NCBI RefSeq assembly: GCF_025947065.1
Contig: NZ_CP109994.1
Span: 2,294,001-2,358,000 of the forward strand
Reading direction: 5' to 3'
DNA from: Flavobacterium sp. N1736
GTDB lineage: Bacteria; Bacteroidota; Bacteroidia; Flavobacteriales; Flavobacteriaceae
Length of the DNA: 64,000 nt
Made by a program: the position numbers and the translations under genes. Under the pieces are notes generated by a model. That model was not told the DNA's origin. It worked only from the letters and a program-made list of their open reading frames with translations, and did not search any database. Shown in pieces: positions 27,637-37,325 of the stretch. How positions within the stretch are numbered: the first letter of the stretch is position 1; every line of letters begins with the position of its first letter.

Positions 27637-28179
27637 ATATGAAATACATTTCAAATTTTTAATATTTTATAATTAATATAAAAAATGAGTGTTTAGGTAT
27701 TGTTATTCTGGCAGGTATAATGAAGGAAATAAAAAGAAGCAGATATCTTTATTTTTGCATAAATTTAGTAATAAAATTCTACTAAAATGGATTTATTTTT
27801 TATTTTTTAAAACATAAACAACTCATACACTTATAATTAGCATTTACAAACCGAAAATTAAATTTAAATTGATTTTTTGAGACTGCTTTTTCTCAAAAAA
27901 ATAGCATTAAATTCTAAATCAGTGCTTAACGTGACGTTTTATGGTTCTGTTTTGAAATTTACAAGTAATTCAGAGCGAATATATTAAGTATAAAATACTA
28001 CATTTTGTGGTTTGTATAATAGTAATTTTTAACATTTATAAGTTTTTCAAAAATGCAAATAAACAACTGAAAATCAATAAATTAAACTCTAAAAACACGA
28101 GTAAATCTTGCTTATAAATTAGCCGTTTTAAAAAAAAATGTATTTTTTTTTGGATTTTATTATATTAAAATTAACTTTG

Positions 28180-28213
28180 TCTATAGGATTAGTAGAGTTT
28201 AAAATTATATTTG
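28180..28213 (+). promoter_or_regulatory. Putative sulfur-locus operator and promoter
   Basis: TCTATAGGATTAGTAGA (28180-28196) is a dyad with half-sites TCTA/TAGA, followed 9 bp later by TATATTTG (28206-28213), a -7 element. Nearly the same dyad is at 37053-37069. Transcription from here would leave a leader of about 450 nt before the SusC gene. The dyad resembles sites of Rrf2-type sulfur regulators; this is inference. Confidence 0.5.
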
Positions 28214-28549
28214 AAATCAAAAAAACTATATTTTGAAAACAACCGAAAGCATATCGTATTACATTCTTCCTAAAAAATACACTTATAACACATTCTGTTA
28301 TATGTGCTTCTGTTGCTAAATCTCTCGGCATCACTTTCGTTTTATATCGATTTATAAATAATCGGATAAAAAAAACGAGTCCAAAAAAACACACCAAAAG
28401 TTTCTTATTGAAAATTACAAAATCTATCAGATACCTGAATTTGTATCGAAATGATTCCTGAAACTATACCTATAAATCCAAAAAAAATAATTAATAACTA
28501 AAAAAACTAAAATGAAAAATATGCAATGTTGCTGTAAATAAATAAAAAA

Positions 28550-28639
28550 GCCATTTCTGCGGCAACAGAAATGGCGAGGCTTAAAGAAAATTTATCGCTA
28601 AATGAAAGAACCTGTATGAGAGTTGAAATATCAACTTTC
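28550..28639 (+). promoter_or_regulatory. Structured leader upstream of SusC gene
   Basis: Two hairpins lie in the presumed leader. GCCATTTCTG/CAGAAATGGC (28550-28575) is a perfect 10-bp stem with a 6-base loop. GAGAGTTGA/TCAACTTTC (28618-28639) has a 4-base loop. A T-run does not follow either, so they are not simple terminators. I do not recognise a known riboswitch class. Confidence 0.4.
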
Positions 28640-28677
28640 AAGGCTCCTTGTTAATTACTAAAAACCAATACAAAGAA

Positions 28678-31600
28678 ATGAAAAAATATTTAAACATATA
28701 CTCATTGCTTTTTCTCCTTCTGTTATCAGCAGGAATTAATGCTCAAAATACAACCCCGCTTATACAATCTAAACTCGACGGAACTGTTGTCGACGACATT
28801 ACAAATCAGCCTATTATAGGCGCTTCTGTAAACATAAAAGGTACAACGCACGGTGTTGTAACCGATGCAGAAGGAAAATTTTATTTTCAAACCGGTCAAA
28901 AACTTCCTTATACTTTAATAGTAAGTTATATTGGATATAAGAAAACTGAAATAATAGTTGACAAAAATCCGGTTACGATTAGCTTAAAAGAAGAAAGACA
29001 GGAACTGGACGAATTAGTTGTTGTTGGATACGGAACGCAAAAGAGAAAAGATATTACTGGTTCTGTAGCTTCTGTGCCAAAAGCCAATTTATCTCAGGTA
29101 ACCTCATCGGCAGATAATTTATTAAGAGGCGCCGTTGCGGGAGTTGTAGTTACACAAAGTTCAGGACGTCCTGGTGCATCTTCAAGTGTACGTATTCGTG
29201 GCGGAAACTCTATTACAGCGGGTAACGAACCTTTGTATGTTTTAGACGGAATCTTAATATATAATGACAACAATAATGGTTCGGCAGGAGTTTCAAATGC
29301 CGGGGCAAGTATTAATGTATTGTCTACTATAAATCCTGCTGATATTGAATCTATTGAGGTTTTAAAAGATGCATCGGCAACTGCTATTTATGGTTCACGC
29401 GGCTCAAATGGTGTTGTTATTATTACGACTAAAAAAGGTACAAAAGGTCAGGATAGTATTTCGTATCAGGGTTATTTTGGATTTCAGGATGTGTCAAAAA
29501 AACTTCATTTAATGAATGCCAGCCAATGGGCAAGTTTGCGAAATGATGTTCAGGCAAGTATTGGTCAGGCACCATCTTTTAGTGATGCGCAAATCGAAGC
29601 TTTTAAAACTTCAGGCGGATACGACTGGCAATCGGCTGCTTTTAGATCTGCCGCTCCCGTTCAAAATCATCAGCTTTCTTTTTCAGGCGGTGACGAAAGA
29701 TCTCGTTACGCTATTTCTGCAGGATATTTTGATCAGGAAGGAACTGTTATTGGATCTGATTTTAAAAGAATTTCTCTTCGTATTAACTATGAAAAAAACT
29801 ATTCTCAGAATTTTAAATTTGGCGTAAACGCTAATTATAGTAACTCAATTTCAAATGGTGTAGGAACAAACAGCGCTGGCGGAAGAACTCCGAATCCGTT
29901 GGTAAGCGCCGTACTTACTGCTCCGGTAGTGCCTATTAAAAATGCAGACGGAAGTTATAATGTAACCAATAATATTTATGCAACTTCTGTAAATGGTTTT
30001 GTTCCAAATCCTATTAACGATTTAGAAAATACAATTAACGAAACTAAAATCAACAGAATCCTAACCAGCTTATTTGGTGAATATAAAATCACTAAAAAGC
30101 TAACTGCAAAAGTGGCTGTAAGCGGCGACGTAATTAACACGAAACAAAATTATTATGCGCCTGCAAATACAACAAACGGTGCAGGAACAAAAGGATTGGC
30201 GTCTATTGGAGACCGATTGGTAAGTTCTGTATTGAATGAAAATACGCTGAATTATAATACCACTTTCGGTGAAAACCATAAATTTTCAGCTTTAGGAGGT
30301 TATACGCTTCAATATACACAAGGTGAAACGGTAACGGCAGGTGCAAACACTTTTGTAAACGATGCAAATACGTACAATTCTATTCAGGATGGTGTTCCTG
30401 TAAAACCATATAGTGATGCATTCGAAAGTGTTTTAAAATCATGGCTTGCCAGAGTAAATTACTCTTACAGAGGAAAATACAACTTTACACTTTCCGGACG
30501 TGCAGATGGTTCTTCAAGATTTGGTTCTAAATCACTTTGGGGATATTTCCCGTCAGCAGGTTTTTCATGGAATATTACTGATGAAGAATTCGCCAATAAC
30601 ATTAAAGGTGTAACCGAAGCCAAACTTAGACTTACAGCAGGAACAACAGGAAATCAGGAAATTGGAAATTATCTTTCACTGGCTTCAATGGGGTCTGTAA
30701 ATTATTCTTTTGGAGGTACTTTATATACAGGATTAGCCCCTACCCGTTTGGCAAATCCGGATTTGAAATGGGAAAAAACAACGCAATATAATGTTGGTTT
30801 GGATTTATCATTATTAGACAGAAAAGTAAATTTTGTTTTTGATGTTTATTACAAAAAAACAAACGATTTATTAATCAGCGTTCCGGTGCCGTTAACTTCA
30901 GGATATGCGAGTGTACTTCAAAACATTGGAGGTGTTGAAAATAAAGGTCTTGAAATTGGTTTAACGACTGAAAATTTAAGAACAGAAAACTTTTCATGGA
31001 ACTCAAACATTGTGTTTTCTGCAAACAGAAATAAAGTAGTTTCTATAGGAAATGGCGTTGATCAGTTTTTTCCTGTAGTGCCAAACGGCTCCTTATTACA
31101 GCAACAGCCTGTAACGGTTAAAGTTGGTTTGCCTTTGGGAACTTTCTGGGGATACAAAACAAATGGTATTTTCCAGACTCAGGAAGAAGTAAATACACAA
31201 CCAAAAATAAACAGTCTTGCCAATACAAAAGTGGGAGACAGAAAGTATGTTGATACCAACGGAGACGGTGTAATTACAGCGCTTGATAAAGGAAATTTAG
31301 GAACATCGCAGCCAAAATTTGTGGCAAGTTTCAGCAACACGATTTCGTATCATGACTTCGATTTAAATTTCTCTTTTCAGGGATCTTATGGCGCAAAAAT
31401 CTTCAACGCTTTAAATCAGCAGTTAGAAATTTCTACACTTGGTACCAATGCTAATGTTACTTTGGTAGACCGTTGGACTCCGGCAAACCCAACCAACGAC
31501 GTTCCAAGAGCATCAAGTTCTCCTTTAGGAATTGTTTCTGAGCGCTATGTTGAAGATGCTTCTTTTGTTAGATTAAAATTAATCACGCTTGGTTATACAT

Positions 31601-31803
31601 TACCAAAAAGCACTTCTAAAAAACTGGGAGCAACAAGCGTGAAATTCTATGTCTCTGCAGAAAATCTGGTTACATGGACAAAATACACCGGATTTGATCC
31701 TGAGGTAAGTTCATACGAACAAAATAACTTATATCCGGGAATTGATTTTGGTTCTTATCCAAACTCAAGAACATTCATTTCCGGTCTGAACGTAACTTTC
31801 TAA
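28678..31803 (+). CDS. SusC/RagA-family TonB-dependent outer-membrane transporter
   Basis: 1,041 residues from the ATG at 28678; an in-frame TTG ten codons upstream is less likely because the signal peptide begins at MKKYLNIYS. After it comes a carboxypeptidase-like domain (DGTVVDDITNQPIIGASVNI), the SusC motif (ELVVVGYGTQKRKDITGSV), a plug domain (VRIRGGNSI, ATAIYGSRGSNGVV) and a beta barrel ending in FISGLNVTF. It imports a ligand captured by SusD across the outer membrane using TonB energy. With four sulfatases downstream, the ligand is probably a sulfated organic compound; this is inferred from context. Confidence 0.95.
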   Translation: MKKYLNIYSLLFLLLLSAGINAQNTTPLIQSKLDGTVVDDITNQPIIGASVNIKGTTHGVVTDAEGKFYFQTGQKLPYTLIVSYIGYKKTEIIVDKNPVTISLKEERQELDELVVVGYGTQKRKDITGSVASVPKANLSQVTSSADNLLRGAVAGVVVTQSSGRPGASSSVRIRGGNSITAGNEPLYVLDGILIYNDNNNGSAGVSNAGASINVLSTINPADIESIEVLKDASATAIYGSRGSNGVVIITTKKGTKGQDSISYQGYFGFQDVSKKLHLMNASQWASLRNDVQASIGQAPSFSDAQIEAFKTSGGYDWQSAAFRSAAPVQNHQLSFSGGDERSRYAISAGYFDQEGTVIGSDFKRISLRINYEKNYSQNFKFGVNANYSNSISNGVGTNSAGGRTPNPLVSAVLTAPVVPIKNADGSYNVTNNIYATSVNGFVPNPINDLENTINETKINRILTSLFGEYKITKKLTAKVAVSGDVINTKQNYYAPANTTNGAGTKGLASIGDRLVSSVLNENTLNYNTTFGENHKFSALGGYTLQYTQGETVTAGANTFVNDANTYNSIQDGVPVKPYSDAFESVLKSWLARVNYSYRGKYNFTLSGRADGSSRFGSKSLWGYFPSAGFSWNITDEEFANNIKGVTEAKLRLTAGTTGNQEIGNYLSLASMGSVNYSFGGTLYTGLAPTRLANPDLKWEKTTQYNVGLDLSLLDRKVNFVFDVYYKKTNDLLISVPVPLTSGYASVLQNIGGVENKGLEIGLTTENLRTENFSWNSNIVFSANRNKVVSIGNGVDQFFPVVPNGSLLQQQPVTVKVGLPLGTFWGYKTNGIFQTQEEVNTQPKINSLANTKVGDRKYVDTNGDGVITALDKGNLGTSQPKFVASFSNTISYHDFDLNFSFQGSYGAKIFNALNQQLEISTLGTNANVTLVDRWTPANPTNDVPRASSSPLGIVSERYVEDASFVRLKLITLGYTLPKSTSKKLGATSVKFYVSAENLVTWTKYTGFDPEVSSYEQNNLYPGIDFGSYPNSRTFISGLNVTF

Positions 31804-31820
31804 GTAAAAAAAAATAAACG

Positions 31821-33296
31821 ATGAAAAAGATAATCATAACAATAATAGTAAGCGCCACGTTACTTGTATCGTGCGCAGATTTAGAGGTAACGCCAACCTC
31901 TTTTGTAACCGAAGATAATTACTTCAAGACTCAGGATGACGCTGTTGCAAGTGTAACTGCGGTTTATGCTTCATTAAGCCTTGATCCGGGTGAACAAAGT
32001 TTATTTGGAAGAAACCTTTATTTCTTAACCGATATGGGTTCTGATTATGCAGCAGCGGGAGTTTCTGCAACAAATCCGCAGGTACGAGCCATGAGCGCCT
32101 TAACACACGACGCTACTAATGACCGCGTTCAGGTTGCGTGGAGACAAATTTATGCCGGAATTAACAGAGCCAATGTTTCTATTGATAATATCCCGAAAGT
32201 TTCAGGTTCTGAAGTAGTTAAAACCAGATTAATTAATGAAGCAAAATTTATTAGAGGTTTATTATACTTTCAGGCAGTTCGCCTTTGGGGAGGAGTTCCG
32301 ATTGTTTTGCACGAACCAACTTCTATTCAGTTAGAAAGTTTAAAATCAAAAAGAGCAACAGTTGATGAAGTGTACACGCAGATTATTTCTGATTTAAAAG
32401 ATGCCGAAAACTTACCTCCTACTTATACTGCTGCCGATGCCGGACGTGCAACATCCGGAGCTGCAAAAGCTATTTTAACAAAAGTATATATAACACGAAA
32501 AGATTGGCCAAATACAATTGCAAAAGCAAGAGAAGTCATCAATGGCGGTTACGGATATGCTTTGTTCGAAAACTTTCAGGATATATTTACTAAAACGAAA
32601 AAGAACGGAAAAGAGCATATTTTCTCTGTTCAGTTTGAGCCAAATCAGGCAGGAAACGGATCTAGCGGAAGCACTTTTCAATCTACTTCTTTTACCGGAT
32701 TTACAGCTACAGAACCTGCTGATATTATCTCTGACGTAGCTTTGTTTTACGACATTTATGCTCCGGGAGATACACGCAGAGATGTGAGTTACGCCAAACA
32801 ATTAGTAAACCCAACAACCGGAACTTTGTATACTTTTCCAAAACCAATTTTTAAAAAATATTTGGATTTGACCAATTTGGCAACGCCCGGAAATGTCGCA
32901 ATCAATTTTCCTCTTATTCGTTATGCCGATATTTTATTGTCTTTGGCAGAAGCCATAAATGAACAGGGAGCGCCCACTGCTGAAGCTTACGAATTGATTA
33001 ATCAGGTAAGAAGAAGAGCTTTTGGAAAACCAATTACGACTCCTGATGCTACCGTAGATTTGGCTGGTTTGGATCAAATCTCTTTTAGAGCAGCTATTCA
33101 GGAAGAACGCAAAAAAGAATTTGTTCAGGAAGGACAAAGATGGTTTGACTTAGTACGCTGGGGAACTTTGGTTACCGAAGTAAAAAAAGTAACCGCTAAA
33201 AATTCAGTTTCTGAAAAAAATAATCTTTATCCAATTCCGCAAAGCGAAAGAAATTTTGATCCGGTTGGATTGCCACAAAATCCGGGATATAATTAA
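31821..33296 (+). CDS. SusD/RagB-family surface lipoprotein
   Basis: 491 residues. The lipobox is LLVSC at the N-terminus, so it is lipid-anchored. The SusD features EAKFIRGLLYFQAVRLWGGVP, RYADILLSLAEAINE and the C-terminal EERKKEFVQEGQRWFDLVRW are all present. It lies 17 bp after SusC, its obligate partner, and forms the ligand-binding lid of the transporter. Confidence 0.95.
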   Translation: MKKIIITIIVSATLLVSCADLEVTPTSFVTEDNYFKTQDDAVASVTAVYASLSLDPGEQSLFGRNLYFLTDMGSDYAAAGVSATNPQVRAMSALTHDATNDRVQVAWRQIYAGINRANVSIDNIPKVSGSEVVKTRLINEAKFIRGLLYFQAVRLWGGVPIVLHEPTSIQLESLKSKRATVDEVYTQIISDLKDAENLPPTYTAADAGRATSGAAKAILTKVYITRKDWPNTIAKAREVINGGYGYALFENFQDIFTKTKKNGKEHIFSVQFEPNQAGNGSSGSTFQSTSFTGFTATEPADIISDVALFYDIYAPGDTRRDVSYAKQLVNPTTGTLYTFPKPIFKKYLDLTNLATPGNVAINFPLIRYADILLSLAEAINEQGAPTAEAYELINQVRRRAFGKPITTPDATVDLAGLDQISFRAAIQEERKKEFVQEGQRWFDLVRWGTLVTEVKKVTAKNSVSEKNNLYPIPQSERNFDPVGLPQNPGYN

Positions 33297-33314
33297 CCAC
33301 AACCAAAACTATAA

Positions 33315-34883
33315 ATGATTAAAAAACTGCTCATTATTGCCCTATTGGTTGTTGCACAATCTTCGCTATTTGCCCAGAAAAAGCAACCTAATATCATCGT
33401 CATTTTGGCAGATGATCTGGGTTTCTCAGATATTGGTGCTTTTGGCTCAGAAATTTACACACCAAACTTGAATAAGCTCGCTCAAAACGGGCTTATTCTA
33501 AAGCAATTTTACAATGCAGGGCGATGTTGTCCTTCTCGGGCGTCATTGCTCACGGGTTTGTATCCGCATCAGGCAGGCGTTGGAGACATGGTTCAGGACA
33601 AAGGATTTCCAGCCTATCAGGGATATTTAAACGAGCATTGTATTACGATTGGGCAAGCACTTAAACAGGCAGGATACAACACGATTGTTTCAGGAAAATG
33701 GCATGTTGGTTTAGTACCATCAGCTTGGGCGGTGAATCGGGGATTTGATGATTCTTTTACTTTACAAAATAACGGAAGCAGTTATTTCAACTCGCAGCCT
33801 TTGTATAATGACGGAAGAAAAGTCACTTTTTTGAAAGGAGATAAAGAAATTATCCGCACGGATACGGCTACTTATCTGACACAAGAGATTACCAATTTTG
33901 CTATAAATTCTTTAGAAAAACAGCGAAATCAGCAAAAGCCATTTTTTCTTTATGTTGCTTATAATGCACCACATTGGCCCATTCAGGCATTGCCGGAAGA
34001 TATTGCAAAATACAAAGGTAAATACCTCGAAGGCTGGGATAAATTGAGAGCAAGCCGTTTTAAAAAATTAAAAGAACTGGGAATCATTGATAAAAACTGG
34101 GACTTATCAAGTCGTTTTGAAAAAGTACCGGATTGGGAAAAACTAAGCGCCGAAGAAAAAGACAAATGGGATACACGAATGGCAATTTACGCCGCCATGA
34201 TCGACAGAATGGATGCCGGAATTGGAGAAATCCTGCAGAAAGTGAAGTCTTTGGGAGAAGAAAATAATACGCTTGTTCTTTTTCTTTCAGATAATGGAGG
34301 AAGTGCCGATGATGTGAAAAACTGGAATTATGTTACACAAAAAAACGGAACACCAGGTTCAGTTGCATCAATTGACAGTTATGAAAGCCCGTGGGGAAAT
34401 GTGAGCAACACGCCATTTCAATTATTCAAAAAAAACACCCACGAAGGCGGGATTGCCTCCCCTTTTATTGCTTATTATCCAAACCATATTAAGGCAAGGA
34501 CACAAAGCAACAGAGTAAGTCATTTGATCGATATTTTTCCAACTTTTCTGGAATATGCCGGTTTTCAATATCCCGATACTTTTCAGGGAAAAAGTCTCAC
34601 GCCATTAGAAGGAATTAGTTTAAAAAAGGAATTTGAAGGACAAAAATCTGAAGCACATGAAGCCTTGTTTTGGGAACACGAAGGCAGCAAAGCAGTAAGA
34701 AAAGGCGATTGGAAAGCAGTAGCCGAAAACAATCAGCCTTGGGAATTATACAATCTTGCTACAGACCGGACAGAAACAAAAAACGTAGCAAAATCAGAAC
34801 CAAAACTACTCCAGAACCTGATTGAATTACACCAGCAATGGTCCGTAAAAGTAGGTGTCGAAGATTGGAATAAAATAAAATAG
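33315..34883 (+). CDS. Sulfatase (arylsulfatase type) 1
   Basis: 522 residues with a signal peptide ending at LFAQ. The metal site is IVILADDLGFSDIG. The formylglycine motif is C-C-P-S-R with Cys71, followed by ASLLTG. The substrate Lys/His loop is SGKWHVG and the second metal motif is SDNGGS. It hydrolyses sulfate esters in the periplasm after a maturase converts Cys71 to formylglycine; no maturase gene is in this window. It follows SusD by 18 bp and is probably in the same transcript. Confidence 0.95.
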   Translation: MIKKLLIIALLVVAQSSLFAQKKQPNIIVILADDLGFSDIGAFGSEIYTPNLNKLAQNGLILKQFYNAGRCCPSRASLLTGLYPHQAGVGDMVQDKGFPAYQGYLNEHCITIGQALKQAGYNTIVSGKWHVGLVPSAWAVNRGFDDSFTLQNNGSSYFNSQPLYNDGRKVTFLKGDKEIIRTDTATYLTQEITNFAINSLEKQRNQQKPFFLYVAYNAPHWPIQALPEDIAKYKGKYLEGWDKLRASRFKKLKELGIIDKNWDLSSRFEKVPDWEKLSAEEKDKWDTRMAIYAAMIDRMDAGIGEILQKVKSLGEENNTLVLFLSDNGGSADDVKNWNYVTQKNGTPGSVASIDSYESPWGNVSNTPFQLFKKNTHEGGIASPFIAYYPNHIKARTQSNRVSHLIDIFPTFLEYAGFQYPDTFQGKSLTPLEGISLKKEFEGQKSEAHEALFWEHEGSKAVRKGDWKAVAENNQPWELYNLATDRTETKNVAKSEPKLLQNLIELHQQWSVKVGVEDWNKIK

Positions 34884-34928
34884 CATAGTTAAAATATTGA
34901 TTACGATTAACCAACAAACTATTTAAAT

Positions 34929-36863
34929 ATGAAAAAAATTAATAATAACAGTACAATCAAAAGTCCTAAAAAAGGGCTTTTGATTACTGCACTACTTGTA
35001 GCACAATTAGGAGCAGTACAAGGATTTGCACAATCAAATCCTGATCAGGAATTTAAAGGTACAATTGGAAAAACCTTAGCCGATTCTAAAGAATATTGGC
35101 CTGAGCCGGTAAAAGCGCCACAAGGTGCGCCAAATATCGTTTGGATATTATTAGACGATGTTGGTTTTGGAGCTTCAAGTAGTTTTGGAGGATTAATACA
35201 AACACCCACTTTTGATGAATTGGCTAATAACGGTTTACGTTATACAAATTTCCATACAACAGCAATTTGTGCGCCTACCCGCGCCGCTTTATTAACCGGA
35301 AGAAATTCAGGACGAGTGCATGTTAGCGGTTTCTCTCACACGGTTTTATCAGCAGGTTTTCCGGGTTGGGATGGCAGAATTCCATCTGATAAAGGAACAA
35401 TTGCAGAGATTTTAAGAGACAAAGGATACAACACTTTTGCAGTTGGTAAATACGGATTAACGCCTGACGAAGAAGCTTCAGACGCCGGACCGTTTGACAG
35501 ATGGCCGACAGGAAAAGGTTTTGAACACTTTTTTGGTTTCTTAGGATCTCAAACGGATCAGTACAAACCTGATTTAGTGGAAGATAATACACACATTGTT
35601 CCTGACGGAAGACACTTAACAGAGCAAATTACGGATAAAGCAATTACGTACATTAAAAACCAACATAAAGCGGCTCCAAACAAACCATTCTTTTTGTACT
35701 ATGCGCCGGGAGCAGTCCATGCACCTCATCAGGTTGAAGAAAAATGGAGCGATCAATACAAAGGAAAATTTGATGATGGCTGGGATGCTTACCGCGAAAA
35801 AGTATTGGCAAACCAAAAGAAATTAGGTGTAATTCCTGCCAATGCCGTTTTACCGGAACGTAATCCGCTTATTACAGACTGGAAAAAATTAACGCCGGAT
35901 CAAAAGAAAGTTTATGCACGTTTCATGGAAGTTTACGCCGGATATCTTACGTATACAGATTACGAAATTGGAAGAGTTGTAAATTATCTAAAAGAAACCA
36001 ATCAACTTGAAAACACTTTGATTTTTGTTGCGATTGGCGATAACGGAGCAAGTAAAGAAGGTACAACGCAAGGTACAATCAACCAAAATTTATTTGCCGG
36101 CGGCGTATCTGATGAAAAAAATCTTCAGGATAATTTAAACAACATTGGAGAAATTGGAACTGCAAAAGGTTTAAATACCAATTATCCATTAGGTTGGGCT
36201 CAGGCAACTAATTCACCTTTTAAAAACTGGAAACAAGATGCACATTCTGAAGGCGGAACGCGCAATCCGTTGATTGTTTATTATCCAAAAGGAATTAAAG
36301 ATAAAGGCGGAATCAGAAATCAATACAGCCACGTAACTGATTTATTGCCAACAACATTGGATATTGCAGGACTTAAAGCTCCGGAAACTATCCGTGAAAT
36401 CAAACAGGATAAAATTCAGGGTTCATCTTTCTATGCTTCCTTAAATGATGCAAAAGCAGAATCATTACACAAAGTACAATACTATTATATTTTTGGAAAC
36501 AGAGCTATTTACAAAGATGGATGGAAAGCCGCTGCGGCACATTTACCGGATTCTTTTGCTTTGAAAAATAATTTGGGTAAAGGCGAAAAACCTGCACCAA
36601 GCAATTTTGATGCTGATGTTTGGGAATTGTACAACTTAAACGAAGATTTTAACGAGCGTAACAATCTTGCTAAAAAATATCCTGAAAAATTAGCCGAACT
36701 TCAAAAATTATTTGATGAACAAGCGAAGGAAAATAACGTTTATCCGCTAATCGACTGGCAGGATGTATTTAGCAGAAGAATACATAATAACGGAACTGAT
36801 AAAAGTAAAAATCTTCAGGAATTAATTCGTCAGGCAAATAAACCAGCCGGAAGTACCAATTAA
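34929..36863 (+). CDS. Sulfatase (arylsulfatase type) 2
   Basis: 644 residues, about 100 longer than its neighbours. A signal peptide ends near GFAQ. Motifs are IVWILLDDVGFGAS, C-A-P-T-R (Cys114) and IGDNGAS. The SGKWH-type loop is replaced by VGKYGL, a sign of a different subfamily and substrate. It would cleave sulfate esters in the periplasm. It starts 45 bp after sulfatase 1. Confidence 0.93.
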   Translation: MKKINNNSTIKSPKKGLLITALLVAQLGAVQGFAQSNPDQEFKGTIGKTLADSKEYWPEPVKAPQGAPNIVWILLDDVGFGASSSFGGLIQTPTFDELANNGLRYTNFHTTAICAPTRAALLTGRNSGRVHVSGFSHTVLSAGFPGWDGRIPSDKGTIAEILRDKGYNTFAVGKYGLTPDEEASDAGPFDRWPTGKGFEHFFGFLGSQTDQYKPDLVEDNTHIVPDGRHLTEQITDKAITYIKNQHKAAPNKPFFLYYAPGAVHAPHQVEEKWSDQYKGKFDDGWDAYREKVLANQKKLGVIPANAVLPERNPLITDWKKLTPDQKKVYARFMEVYAGYLTYTDYEIGRVVNYLKETNQLENTLIFVAIGDNGASKEGTTQGTINQNLFAGGVSDEKNLQDNLNNIGEIGTAKGLNTNYPLGWAQATNSPFKNWKQDAHSEGGTRNPLIVYYPKGIKDKGGIRNQYSHVTDLLPTTLDIAGLKAPETIREIKQDKIQGSSFYASLNDAKAESLHKVQYYYIFGNRAIYKDGWKAAAAHLPDSFALKNNLGKGEKPAPSNFDADVWELYNLNEDFNERNNLAKKYPEKLAELQKLFDEQAKENNVYPLIDWQDVFSRRIHNNGTDKSKNLQELIRQANKPAGSTN

Positions 36864-36880
36864 AATTATAAGCAACCCAA

Positions 36881-36966
36881 CCTGCAAGGTTTTCAAAACC
36901 TTGTAGGTTTAAATAAGATTTTGCAAGTCTCAAATCATACCTACAAGGTTTTGAAAACCTTGCAGG
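36881..36966. repeat. AAGGTTTTGAAAACCTT inverted repeat
   Basis: Arms CCTGCAAGGTTTTCAAAACC and the near complement are 86 bp end to end. A related shorter palindrome (ACAGGTTTTAAAAACCTGT) is at about 60111-60130. It probably ends the SusCD-sulfatase transcript or is a dispersed repeat. Confidence 0.75.
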
Positions 36967-37051
36967 ATTACATAAAAAAATCAATCAAAAAGTAAAACAA
37001 TACCATTTTTGACAGGATTGTAACAAAATTCATGAAAATAAATAAAATAAA

Positions 37052-37095
37052 TTCTACTAAATCTATAGAGTTAAAAGAATAAATTTTTATTTTTG
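37052..37095 (+). promoter_or_regulatory. Putative sulfur-locus operator and promoter, second copy
   Basis: TCTACTAAATCTATAGA (37053-37069) is the 28180 dyad in opposite orientation. It is followed 18 bp later by TATTTTTG (37088-37095), a -7 element. The next genes are the 39-residue peptide and the fatty-acid-hydroxylase-type enzyme. Confidence 0.5.
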
Positions 37096-37199
37096 TGATA
37101 TACAAAGCATTATTGATTTTCAGGACAAGTCTAAAGAGTTCTTGAAAATTAAAAAAATACCCTTTAAAAAAAATAAATAATAACATAAAACACAAGATA

Positions 37200-37319
37200 A
37201 TGAAACGAGTAGACTATGAAATTATCGGAAAAAAGATTGTCGTTGGCGCAATTGTATTTCTAGTTCCACTGGCGATTTTAGCAGGTGGTTTAGCATTAAT
37301 TAATCAAATTTTAAAATAA
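37200..37319 (+). CDS. 39-residue single-pass membrane peptide
   Basis: The frame reads MKRVDYEIIGKKIVVGAIVF, then a hydrophobic helix with small residues, ending in NQILK. It has a charged N-terminus and one transmembrane segment (about 12-35). It starts about 105 bp after a -7 element and ends 6 bp before the fatty acid hydroxylase family gene. That spacing, with its own ATG and a sensible protein composition, makes it a likely real small gene. It may be a subunit or regulator of the membrane enzyme that follows. Function is unknown. Confidence 0.6.
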   Translation: MKRVDYEIIGKKIVVGAIVFLVPLAILAGGLALINQILK

Positions 37320-37325
37320 GAAATC

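Larger units (their letters stand above)
27520..28677. other. 1.16-kb AT-rich non-coding region between nitrate and sulfur loci
   Basis: No convincing gene. It holds the divergent control regions of the two loci: a CRP/FNR-type palindrome (27623), a TTTAGTA/TACTAAA inverted repeat (about 27764-27786), the TCTATAG...TAGTAGA element (28180) with a -7 box (28206), and two hairpins (28550-28639) close to the SusC start. An open frame at 28128-28397 on the minus strand has no family features. Confidence 0.7.

Noticed and set aside
28128..28397. Open frame of 89 codons on the minus strand in the large intergenic gap
   Set aside because: AT-rich, no family motif, no promoter or partner. It overlaps the presumed sulfur-locus promoter region.
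28550..28639. SAM-type riboswitch before SusC
   Set aside because: The sequence does not fit the conserved cores of the SAM riboswitch classes that I can recall; only two hairpins can be supported.
28648..28677. TTG start ten codons upstream for SusC
   Set aside because: It would put a polar stretch before the signal peptide and lies next to the leader hairpin; the ATG at 28678 begins a normal signal peptide.
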